Assembly (NCBI GenBank): GCA_037043015.1
Contig: CM073330.1
Location: forward strand, 7,706,012 to 7,770,011
Origin: Bryum argenteum
Taxonomy: Eukaryota > Streptophyta > Bryopsida > Bryales > Bryaceae
DNA length: 64,000 nucleotides
Reading direction: 5' to 3'
Shown here piece after piece: positions 49,001-56,783 of this stretch. Both the position numbers and the translations under genes were made by a program. Numbering within the stretch: the stretch's first letter is position 1; each line of letters begins with the position of its first letter. Under the pieces are notes generated by a model. It saw nothing but the letters and a program-made list of their open reading frames with translations. It was not told where the DNA came from and did no database searches.

Positions 49001-49535
49001 TTATTTGTTGTTGAATTGTTTCTAAGTATGGGGTGTCTTCTGGATGTGATGGCATATACATGTGTATAAGTAACCAAGGTTGTAGAGGTTCGTTTTTTAT
49101 TTTTATAATTTGTAAGTATGGTGATATAGCGGCAGGGGTTGGGATTTTGGTAATGTTACCTGGGTATGTGTATTTGTTGTTTATAAATAACAAAAGACCA
49201 CCTCTTGTGGGTGTATAATTGATTCGTTGTCGCATGCATCTTGTTAGTGCGTGTGTATTGTTGAATATCATTTTGTGGTCAGGGAATAAGTTTTGGAGAT
49301 ATTTGGTAGATTTTGTGGCAGTTAGTTTAGTTTCTTGAATTGCAATGATTGCCGGGCTTGTTGGGGTGTTAGTGATTAGTTCATGTAGATTTGGGAGGGC
49401 GGTGTTGAGTGATGAGGCATTCCATGTGACCAGATGCGTTTTATGGTTCGTGGTGACTGGTGCTGTATTTTGTGGGGGGGGGTATATCTGGTGTTGGAGG
49501 TGGGTGCGAATATTCAGGAAGGGGTTCGTTGAATT
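43062..49535 (-). CDS. LINE ORF2: APE endonuclease, RT, RNase H, R2-like endonuclease
   Basis: Frame open from 49535; its first ATG is at 49271, already inside the endonuclease, so translation probably enters from the upstream frame. Before that ATG lie the APE motifs TWNASSLN and IQETKLT; counting from it (2069 aa), GDFN is at 106-109 and SDHSPI at 190-195. RT spans about 540-790 (YIDFKNAF 642-649, YADD 745-748). A Cys cluster sits at 1090-1102. Residues 1386-1480 resemble PCIF1-type methyltransferases (SPFSRDKIFGSRG) but lack an NPPF-type catalytic motif. RNase H has D1588, E1635, D1660, H1709 and D1719. A CCHC knuckle (C1849, C1852, H1862, C1867) and RHN precede an R2-like PD-(D/E)xK nuclease: PD 1939-1940, E1967, D1973, K1983, K1986. 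All catalytic residues I looked for in EN, RT and RNase H are present and the frame has no stop. Confidence 0.9.
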
Positions 49536-50883
49536 TCAGGGCTTCAGCAATTAGGGTATCGGGTAAAAATGGGAATTCTTTTTTTAATTGTTCTTGATTG
49601 GGTGGTGTGTTGTTTTGTTGAATGAATTCATATAATTGTTTGTGTATGGTGTTAGGGGGATTTATTATATTAGAGTTTGTGTTTTTGAATTGTGTGTATG
49701 GGTGTGGGTTGTTAAGATGTCTTTCCGATGGGTTTTGAAGTGTGGCCATTTCGTTAAGTAGTATAGTGGTCCAATTTGGATTAGTGGGATGTTCAAGGAT
49801 GCGGTTACATGCTTCAGGTGTTGGGTTTATTGTTGTGATAAGAGCGAATAGTATGCGTGGTGCTGGATGATGAGAGTTTTCCCGGACGTAGTTTGTGAGA
49901 TATGGATATTGCATCTGTGCTTCTAGATGTTTTGGGTGGGTATTTATGAGACAGGCCGCAAATTGTGATGATAAGTGTTGGTATTCAGGGTGTAGTCGAA
50001 TTGTGCATGGTATAAAGTAGTTTTTGCATCTGCGTCTATGGATGGGTGGATGAGTTTTGAATACATTTGGCATGGGCCCTGGGTTAGTTTCGACATCTCC
50101 ACATTTTGTTAGGTGATATTTGTTGTTGTATGTGTAGTGGTATATTTTAGTGGTATGGGTTTGTGTTTTTGGTATTTTTGTGGATATATTGTTGCTTGCG
50201 TGTGCTTTGTATGTTGTTTTATGAATTATTGTTTTGTGGGTGAGTCTGGGAGATTGGGTTTGTTTGTTTGTGTGTGTATTATATTGAGTAGGGTTTGTTG
50301 TTATTGGTTTGGATATTTTAGTATGTTTTGAGTGGTATATTTGTTGTTTTATGATGGGATGCTTTGGCTTTTTTATGGGTTTTTTTGGTTTTTGAGGCCG
50401 AAGGCTTAGTTTTCCATGTGATTTTGTGTTGGGTTGGACTAGGCTTTGAGGTTTGGTAGGTTGGTGTTTTATGTTGGTTTGTATGTCATTAATTTTTGAG
50501 TTTGTGATTATTTTGGTAGTGTGGTATATTTGGATTTTTGTAGTTTGTTTATGGGGATTTTTCTTATTATTGTTATTATTATTTTTATTATTATTTTTAT
50601 TCTTTTTATTTTTATTCTTTTTATTATTTTTATTTTTGTTTAAATTCTTTTTCCTATTTCTTTTTCTTTTTAATTTGTTTGTATGTTTTTTTTTTTTATT
50701 ATTATTTTTTATTTTTATTATTATTTTTCTATGTTTTATTCTTTTATTTTTGTTTGTTTTAATTTGGGGTCTATTTGGAGTTGTGAATTTTCTATTTTTG
50801 GTAGTATTAATAAATACACTTGGTTTTTTGGTTTGTGTCCTTGGGCCTTTGCTGGACCACTTTAGTTTTCCGTCTCCATTGTG
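49441..50883 (-). CDS. LINE middle frame: K/N-rich region, 2A motif, unknown domain
   Basis: Open for 480 codons without ATG until 50073. The upstream part is Lys/Asn/Thr-rich, with near-pure N/K stretches at 50560-50760 (ATT and TTT repeats on the plus strand). At 50106-50074 it codes for KCGDVETNPGP, a canonical 2A ribosome-skipping signal; the product after the skip would start with Pro followed by MPNVF. That downstream product (about 210 aa) has scattered Cys and His residues (HRRRCKNYFIPC) but no domain I recognise. The frame overlaps the end of ORF1 by 22 nt in the -1 register and ends (TAA 49443-49441) inside the start of ORF2, just after a C9 run (49482-49474) where losing one C would fuse it to ORF2. 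Confidence 0.8.
   Translation of the reverse strand, partial: HNGDGKLKWSSKGPRTQTKKPSVFINTTKNRKFTTPNRPQIKTNKNKRIKHRKIIIKIKNNNKKKKHTNKLKRKRNRKKNLNKNKNNKKNKNKKNKNNNKNNNNNNKKNPHKQTTKIQIYHTTKIITNSKINDIQTNIKHQPTKPQSLVQPNTKSHGKLSLRPQKPKKPIKKPKHPIIKQQIYHSKHTKISKPITTNPTQYNTHTNKQTQSPRLTHKTIIHKTTYKAHASNNISTKIPKTQTHTTKIYHYTYNNKYHLTKCGDVETNPGPMPNVFKTHPPIHRRRCKNYFIPCTIRLHPEYQHLSSQFAACLINTHPKHLEAQMQYPYLTNYVRENSHHPAPRILFALITTINPTPEACNRILEHPTNPNWTTILLNEMATLQNPSERHLNNPHPYTQFKNTNSNIINPPNTIHKQLYEFIQQNNTPPNQEQLKKEFPFLPDTLIAEALKFNEPLPEYSHPPPTPDIPPPTKYSTSHHEP
50074..50106 (-). other. 2A ribosome-skipping motif
   Basis: Reads K-C-G-D-V-E-T-N-P-G-P and fits the D-(V/I)-E-x-N-P-G-P consensus exactly; the preceding HLT also suits the usual upstream helix. 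Known behaviour of the family: the ribosome does not form the last Gly-Pro bond and gives two proteins from one frame. 2A sequences are established in non-LTR retrotransposons of trypanosomes and some animals. Its presence needs translation of the ATG-less frame upstream, which supports entry from ORF1 by frameshift or non-AUG start. Confidence 0.9.
50555..50760. repeat. Low-complexity ATT/TTTATT tract
   Basis: The plus strand is almost only A and T in ATTATT and TTTTTATT units; on the LINE strand it codes for Asn and Lys runs in the middle frame without a stop. The bias comes from repeat growth inside a coding frame rather than from a non-coding gap. Confidence 0.85.
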
Positions 50884-52592
50884 TCATTCTCTTCTCTTTG
50901 CCCTAGGCAAAGTTTTTTGTTGGATTCAATTGTTTGCATTGTCATCGCAAATATTTCACCCATTGCTTTGAGTTGCTGATTGATGCTATCTGATGCTTGT
51001 TGGTGCACCTTCTCCACATAGCTTATAGCCTCTCCAACTATCTCTTTTTTCATTACACCCATTTCTTTCCTCAAAACGTCCATGGTTTTCGAACTTCCTT
51101 TTTCAATTGCTTCATTCACGATGTGTTGTAGGTCCTCCTTTGTGTATGTTTTTGCCGTATTGTTCTCCAAGGCTTGCACCGTGCTCGCAAGGGCGTTGTT
51201 AATATCATTAAATCCGAGTCTTTTTAATTCGTCCTCACTAGGTTTGACATTCCCATCTAAGCTTTTGGGGTGAGGGAAGAATTCAACATATTTATTTAAT
51301 ATTTTGTGTGTTTTTTTGACATACTTCTTGTAGACCGCTACATTTAGACATTCAACATTGCAAATACCAACATGTCTACCGTTTTCTAGATGGAAATATA
51401 CTTCAGTCACATTGTTATTTCCCATGAGTTTCCTTATTTCCGCTTCAATTGTTTCTTTTGTTTTGGTCTTGTTAAGGTTCTTAACAATCAACACCAACAC
51501 GTTCCTTTTGGCTTTTTCATCATCGGTTAGTTTTCCTTTGGATGGAATGGTTGCATCCAATATTTCATTCTCAAATCTCACTTTTTCCGCTTTCAAGAGT
51601 TTGACTTGGGTGGGTGAAGTGGTAACAATCCAAGCAAAGTTTGCTTCAATGTTCTTTTGGACATTCGTGATTTCAAAATCTATCCCCCTTTTGAAGCCAT
51701 CCTCTACAAATGCCTCCATCATGTTTGCCCAATGTTTATTGGGTAAAGTGGGGCTTGTAATTTTGACCGACAATAGGCTATTAATAGCCAACGCATCATA
51801 GGATTTACAAACTTTCCCTCTTAAAGGTTTGCCATTTATATTGAGAATAAATGGTTTTTTACCTTTTAGAAGGTCCTTAGCGTCGGTTTTGGGGTTCTTT
51901 AGGTGGATTTTAAGTGTACCACACCATATGTTTGACTGATGGAAGCAAAGATAGGCAATTGGCTCACCCATGAGGGTGCCCAATTCTATGCCCATACTTT
52001 TTAGTCTTGCCTCTACAGGACCCGTTATTTCTTCTTTGGTAATGGAACGGGTGTTGATTTCAAAGTAGATTGCCACTTGATAATCAAGTGCATACCCATA
52101 CTCATCAATCTCCACCTCATTAGGGACTTGTCTGAGGTTGAAATGCTGACCCTCTTTCCCATCAATTCTACTTGAGGGCCATTCCTCTTGTAGCACATAT
52201 GGGAAGGAGGGTGTGCTTTTTTCGAACTCCTCTTTCTCTATTTTACCTAGACCTTTCTTAATGGTTTCTTCTTTTTTCCTTATTTTTTCAATCATCTCTT
52301 CATTGTAATGGTTCAAGAAATTATGTGTTTGAAAGCCAAGCCAAAACCTTCTCTCATAGTTCTTCCCTTTAGACTTTTTTGACATGGCGACTTCAGCCTC
52401 TTCATTGTTCTGTCTTTTGGAAGTTAAGCCTTCGGACATGATAAGATCTTGATTTAAATTTTTAACAACGCCCTTGGAGAGTGTAGTTCCACTTGTTTGA
52501 GCCATCCTATGACATGCACCAGAGTTTGAGATGATATTTTTGATTTGTTCAAAATTACTCCCTTTATTCCCTTCTTCTCCTTCTCCCCTCAT
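50862..52592 (-). CDS. LINE ORF1 protein with RRM-like and coiled-coil regions
   Basis: 576 aa from the first ATG (52592); MAQTSG at residue 30 is an alternative start. Likely the RNA-binding ORF1 protein of the retrotransposon. Residues 364-442 have a beta-alpha-beta pattern of an RRM (VLVLIVKNL, then a helix, then EVYFHLENGRHVGICNV and KYVEFFPHP), and 170-330 may hold a second such fold. Residues 465-560 are helical with coiled-coil character. No CCHC knuckle is seen. Codon and base use are balanced, unlike the A/C-rich frames that follow, so the two parts of the element may have different histories. The stop (GAA AAC TAA) overlaps the middle frame in the -1 register; no standard slippery heptamer is present. 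Confidence 0.8.
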   Translation of the reverse strand: MRGEGEEGNKGSNFEQIKNIISNSGACHRMAQTSGTTLSKGVVKNLNQDLIMSEGLTSKRQNNEEAEVAMSKKSKGKNYERRFWLGFQTHNFLNHYNEEMIEKIRKKEETIKKGLGKIEKEEFEKSTPSFPYVLQEEWPSSRIDGKEGQHFNLRQVPNEVEIDEYGYALDYQVAIYFEINTRSITKEEITGPVEARLKSMGIELGTLMGEPIAYLCFHQSNIWCGTLKIHLKNPKTDAKDLLKGKKPFILNINGKPLRGKVCKSYDALAINSLLSVKITSPTLPNKHWANMMEAFVEDGFKRGIDFEITNVQKNIEANFAWIVTTSPTQVKLLKAEKVRFENEILDATIPSKGKLTDDEKAKRNVLVLIVKNLNKTKTKETIEAEIRKLMGNNNVTEVYFHLENGRHVGICNVECLNVAVYKKYVKKTHKILNKYVEFFPHPKSLDGNVKPSEDELKRLGFNDINNALASTVQALENNTAKTYTKEDLQHIVNEAIEKGSSKTMDVLRKEMGVMKKEIVGEAISYVEKVHQQASDSINQQLKAMGEIFAMTMQTIESNKKLCLGQREENDTMETEN

Positions 52593-52642
52593 CTTTATAT
52601 GAGGGGCTTTGTGAAGTATGAAGAGGGGGGGGAGTATGTTCG

Positions 52643-55342
52643 TTATAGTTTTAATTTGTTTAAATGGCTATCTTTTTTACTAGTAATGTCATACATACTT
52701 TTGCATAAAGAATCATATGAACAAGTGATTTCATAATTATTGTGTTGGACATACAATGTGGTAGAGTTAATGTGGCACCTATATTTATATTGAACATACA
52801 ATGTGGCCCATACATATATGTAAGCTTTTACATTATTACAATTGCATACATACATATTGTGGGTATACAAAAAAGAGGAGAAAAAGAGGTTAGGAAACGT
52901 ACCTGGTTTTTGTTCCTGGGCACTCGAATGTGTTGGAGCTGTTGAGGCAGTGAGCCTGAGTTTTGCCTTTGAGCAGCGGGCGTTACTACGAGGGCAGTCG
53001 CACGGCGATGGTTGCTGTTGTCGCAACAGCCAGGGAAGTAGGTGTAGCTCCGCGGGGCGCCTCAGCAGTGGGTGACGGTTTGCTTTCTCCCTTAGCAGCG
53101 CCGGGCGGACCAGCAGCAGAGGTCGGCGCTTCTCTTTTCTTGCTAGATTGACTCGTTTTCTCTCTGTCCGGCCGCCGTATGCAGAGCAATTGCTATGCGT
53201 CAGGGAGTGAAATGTGTTTAGAAACACTTTTGTTGGCCTTACAATGGGCCTTGGGTTTTGCTGATGCGGGGTCGATTGTGTGCGGAACGGGTACGTCGGA
53301 GCGTCGACGTAGCACCTTGGGTAGACGTAGTCGCAGCAGCTCCGACAGTCTTTGTAATCGCAGTACCTCCGGCAGACTTCGTAATCGCAGCACCTTCGAT
53401 TGGCGTAAGCACAGCCCCTCTTCGTAAATGCAGCACCTCCGGCAGTGTTAAGTGCAGTCCTGTGGGTGCGCCGACTGCAGTTGGGCGGTTGCCGCAGCTG
53501 TTGGTTTCGATGAGGGTGCAACGGCTTCTCCTCCTTCGGCGATAACGATCCTTTGTTATGGTGCGACAGCCGTTTCTTTAGGTATGCGCTTGTTGCTGTG
53601 GCGTCGTATGCAGGAGCCGCGTTGGTCTGAGCGGCAGGGGAGGTATTATTTGCGCTGGCAGCTTCCGTTGTTCCTGCGACAGCGCTGGTTCCTAGGTCGT
53701 CTTCGTAAGTGCTATCACCTCTGTCAGCGTCGAGTTTGCCACCTCTAGCACTGTATCTTTGCTGCGGGCAATTAGGGTTGATTTGCTGCGCTTTCTGCTG
53801 CAATGTGGGGGTGTTTGACGTCAGGTTGCCTTCCTCTTCAGCTGGTCCGGTCGGTTTGTAGTCCTTCCTCCGTAGCGGACCTCCGCGTTGAGGTAGTTTT
53901 ACTGAACGTCCTGTCTTCTTCACCGTTTTAGTGCGCGGCAGTAGCTTCTCCACACACCTCGATCCCGAGCACTGCACAGCACTTTGGCAAGGCAACGGCA
54001 AACAGCAACACAGAAACCCGAAGTGCAGATTGGAGCAGTAGTTACTTGAATGGTACAATCTAACTATGAAATTGAAGCAAGGCAGAAAAATAGCAAAAGA
54101 GTGGTGGAAGGGGGATTTCTTACTGCCGTGGTTGTCGTTGGATGCAAGAGCTTCAGCGGGCTTCTTTGGCTGGTGCGGCAGCGTGGAGGAGTGCGGCAGG
54201 TATTTAAGGAGAGTGCTTGGGGACGAAGGCAGCTTGCGGGCATTCTTGCAGAGCTCGTAAGTACGGTGAGAGGTAATTTTAAGAACACACGCTGTTTCCT
54301 TTATGTAGTGGGGGATCCCTAGCTTTCTTGTCGATGGATGTTGGTGTTTGTTGCAGGGACACCCTATTCTCCTGCTGTTCATCTGCCAGGGAGTTTTAGG
54401 GTTAGGAGTACTTACCTTAGCAAGTGCCGTTGAATCAGGGCTTGAGGGGGGCCGCTTAGCCATCCTGTTGGTATAGTCCTTTGTCTTCGTATCCACAGTT
54501 CCATGTTGCTTCAAGCTGGTGGTGTAGGTCGCAGCATTTTCTGCGGTGAGCTGCTCATCTGTGATCTCGTTCTGTCCTAGGTAATTCGTCCCTGCTCCAC
54601 CTGTTTGGCATCCTGGGATAGTGTTGCAGCTAGAGCTGCAGGGCTGAATGTGGTTACTAGTCTTCGTAGCCTTGATGAGAGTTCGAGGGCTTGATTTGGT
54701 GATGATTCGTGAGTTTGATTCGTCTCTCCTTCGCTGTGGTCGTATTGCAGATATCCAGCATGGCGCAGCTCCTTCTTCTGGGTTGTACATCAATTTTGTG
54801 CGGTTGGGGTCGTGCTTGCTCATCAGTCTGCAGTTAGCCTTGGAGCTCGGGGTTCTAGTCACTGGTTTAAACTTGCTCGAACTGGCAGCAGTGCTGCCGT
54901 GGTTGTTGTGTGCTTGTCTGTCTTCGAATCTTGTCTGTGGCCTCTTCTTTGGTGCGCCGGTGATTAGGAGAATGTTCCTGTTCGTCTGTTGTGCTGACTT
55001 ATTGCAGCTTCGGTACCTGCTCCAGCTTCCAGTATTTTCTGGTATCTCTAGATTTGCAGAACTGTTAGCATTCGATCTAAAATATAGTACTAGATCTACT
55101 ATGAGGGAGGTGTTAGTAGCTATGATAGTTAGTGCGAGGAATGTTAGCAGCATATGAGATGTACTGAGATTTGCATAAAAACAATAAGAGATTGGGTTGT
55201 GAGTAAGCCTGTGTGGCGTTGCTGATTTGCGCCGAGATGATCCTTCTTCCTTGCGCATGTCTACTCCTTCAAGTTCCTTGTCTTGGGTGCAAGGGAGAGA
55301 GAGTTGTGATCTGTATGGATCTTCGCAGACTATGGTGATCAA
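52643..55342 (-). CDS. 899-codon open frame of unknown function, possible LINE leader ORF
   Basis: Open without a stop for 2.7 kb on the LINE strand while the other strand shows only short frames; this is far longer than chance would give. The end lies 51 bp before ORF1. I recognise no domain. Near the N-terminus a hydrophobic segment (HMLLTFLALTIIATNTSLIV) looks like a membrane span; the rest is rich in Ser, Thr, Pro, Lys and Arg, with a Cys- and Tyr-rich tandem repeat (CDYKDCRSCCDY) from the 27-bp repeats at 53308-53445. Its GC content is visibly higher than its surroundings. It could be a leader ORF of the retrotransposon, the 5' UTR with an incidental frame, or a separate gene. No relatives come to mind, so no function is given. 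Confidence 0.4.
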   Translation of the reverse strand: MITIVCEDPYRSQLSLPCTQDKELEGVDMRKEEGSSRRKSATPHRLTHNPISYCFYANLSTSHMLLTFLALTIIATNTSLIVDLVLYFRSNANSSANLEIPENTGSWSRYRSCNKSAQQTNRNILLITGAPKKRPQTRFEDRQAHNNHGSTAASSSKFKPVTRTPSSKANCRLMSKHDPNRTKLMYNPEEGAAPCWISAIRPQRRRDESNSRIITKSSPRTLIKATKTSNHIQPCSSSCNTIPGCQTGGAGTNYLGQNEITDEQLTAENAATYTTSLKQHGTVDTKTKDYTNRMAKRPPSSPDSTALAKVSTPNPKTPWQMNSRRIGCPCNKHQHPSTRKLGIPHYIKETACVLKITSHRTYELCKNARKLPSSPSTLLKYLPHSSTLPHQPKKPAEALASNDNHGSKKSPFHHSFAIFLPCFNFIVRLYHSSNYCSNLHFGFLCCCLPLPCQSAVQCSGSRCVEKLLPRTKTVKKTGRSVKLPQRGGPLRRKDYKPTGPAEEEGNLTSNTPTLQQKAQQINPNCPQQRYSARGGKLDADRGDSTYEDDLGTSAVAGTTEAASANNTSPAAQTNAAPAYDATATSAYLKKRLSHHNKGSLSPKEEKPLHPHRNQQLRQPPNCSRRTHRTALNTAGGAAFTKRGCAYANRRCCDYEVCRRYCDYKDCRSCCDYVYPRCYVDAPTYPFRTQSTPHQQNPRPIVRPTKVFLNTFHSLTHSNCSAYGGRTERKRVNLARKEKRRPLLLVRPALLREKANRHPLLRRPAELHLLPWLLRQQQPSPCDCPRSNARCSKAKLRLTASTAPTHSSAQEQKPGTFPNLFFSSFLYTHNMYVCNCNNVKAYIYVWATLYVQYKYRCHINSTTLYVQHNNYEITCSYDSLCKSMYDITSKKDSHLNKLKL
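53308..53445. repeat. Imperfect tandem repeat, about 27-bp unit
   Basis: Units start with CGTA and read like CGTAATCGCAGCACCTCCGG; six can be counted (53308, then near 53326, 53353, 53380, 53404 and 53423), some shortened. The unit is a multiple of three, so the enclosing frame gains a nine-residue repeat. Tandem units in this position resemble promoter monomers in some LINE 5' regions (inference). Confidence 0.7.
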
Positions 55343-56783
55343 GGGGAGCTCTTTGTGACATTTGCCTAGTAATGAGTATGACCCAGCTCATACAGAAACA
55401 GATCTGCCAACACTAGGATGCCAACACCCATCCCAGATCTGTTTTCTAGATCTAGATCTGAATCTAGATCTGAAGTTTCTCATGGAATGTCTTTGTTTCT
55501 CTAGTGTGAGATTGTTTGTGCTCTGTGCAATCACATGTTTCTAAGTAATGTCACAGCAGCCCAGCCTGCTCCTCCCCTTCTCACAGCCATAATCACGTAG
55601 TATCCATAGCTAACACAGAGGTGGCTAGAAAACTAACACCTTACTCTCTCTCCCTCCTCACCACAAAACGCGGAGCACTTCAGCCTTCCATCTCGGCAAT
55701 ACTTTCACCGGCAATAGTGCTCCTACATCCAAAACAAAACAAACCAAACCAAAACAAACCAAACCAAACCAAACAAAACAATACAAATCAAAACAAACCA
55801 AACAATAAATAATTATTCTAGAAGATGGATGAAGAACGACTAGCAATAAATACGGATTGACAAAATGAATGAGAAAGGTGTAGGCTGTGGTTACAAAGTT
55901 ATTCCTTACTAACATGTGCAATAGCTAAGCCATTTTAACACTTGGTTGTCCAATAAATATTATAATTTTGAGATTTTCAATTAAAAATGTCCGAAATATG
56001 TGTTTTCTCACTATCACTCTTTTAAATTATTAAGGTTGTCAAAAACTTTGACAATGTAAAAATTTAACATCATTTCCGTCGAAAGGCCTATCACAATAAC
56101 TACGGGAAATGATCAATGAAGAGAATCCTGATGGTGATGGTTTACATATATGTATCGGTTAACATATATGTACTGATAAACCTTGAACACTAAGTAGAAT
56201 AGTCAACCATACATAAATTAGAGTCTGTAACTTAAAAATTGGTAGTGAATGTTTCTCTCTTTCTTTTGGTGAACATGTAGCAATTTCCTTCCGGCAAGAA
56301 AATGGTTCTACCAAATCGGAGAAAGACCAAACGAATTCTTGAAGAAAGACCAAACAAATTCTTGGAGTTACTTCCATCGGATTGTAATAAAACACAGATG
56401 AAGTATACATCCACTTCTATATATGCACTTCTGGACATTGACCTAAAAGTTTGAGTCATGTGTGACGAATAATCAAACAAGGAAGAATTGTGCTCAAAAC
56501 ATTAAATGGTCGATTCTATCGCGGAGGTTTATATGAAATGATGCAAGACAAGGAATGCAAAGAATTGAGTTCTTTCCAGAGCAATGTTGAAACATCCACT
56601 CCACTGGAATAAGTGTGATCTCAACAAACTATACAGAATATAATATCATTATTGTTATGTCCTGTGGGCATATCATCAAGAGTAGGTCAAACAGAAAACT
56701 ATATTCATGCCAACCCAGAGGGACCTACCTGGTGTAATTTCGCTTCTACAGAAAGTTGGATCAACACAACTGTAGAGTAAAGA
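55343..56783. other. Spacer between LINE region and CFAP57
   Basis: No gene. Contains AGATCTAGATCT-like short repeats (55436-55472), an A/C-only tract of AAACC and AAAAC units (about 55728-55805), and AT-rich sequence. The right end should hold the CFAP57 promoter. The unknown 5' end of the LINE may lie in the left part. Confidence 0.5.
55728..55805. repeat. Low-complexity (AAACC/AAAAC)n tract
   Basis: Seventy-odd bases of units such as AAACCAAACC and AAAACAAACC with almost no G or T. Simple-sequence growth is the likely cause. It resembles neither a CCCTAAA telomere repeat nor a poly(A) tail. Confidence 0.85.

Larger units (their letters stand above)
43024..52592 (-). mobile_element. Giant non-LTR retrotransposon (Dualen/RandI-like), at least 9.6 kb
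   Basis: Minus-strand LINE with ORF1 (52592-50862), an A/C-rich middle frame with a 2A motif (50883-49441) and a giant ORF2 frame (49535-43062) coding for two endonucleases, reverse transcriptase and RNase H, then 40 A residues. The mRNA strand of the last 8 kb is strikingly rich in A and C and poor in G and T, unlike the neighbouring genes. No 3' UTR is visible: the A run begins at the stop codon. The 5' end is not defined; a further 2.7-kb open frame (52643-55342) may be its leader. I could not find matching target duplications. The two frame steps may be programmed, or may be damage or base-call errors. Confidence 0.88.

Noticed and set aside
50453..50971. A 172-codon plus-strand frame rich in Leu and Phe that looks like a membrane protein
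   Set aside because: It is the antisense of the low-complexity A-rich stretch of the LINE middle frame; AT simple sequence mimics hydrophobic codons.
43024..55342. An LTR retrotransposon or endogenous pararetrovirus reading of the RT/RNase H region
   Set aside because: No LTRs, aspartic protease or integrase are seen, while APE endonuclease, YADD in LINE context and poly(A) fit a non-LTR element.
55728..55805. The AAACC-rich tract as an interstitial telomere repeat
   Set aside because: Units lack the CCCTAAA or TTTAGGG order of plant telomeres; it is simple sequence.
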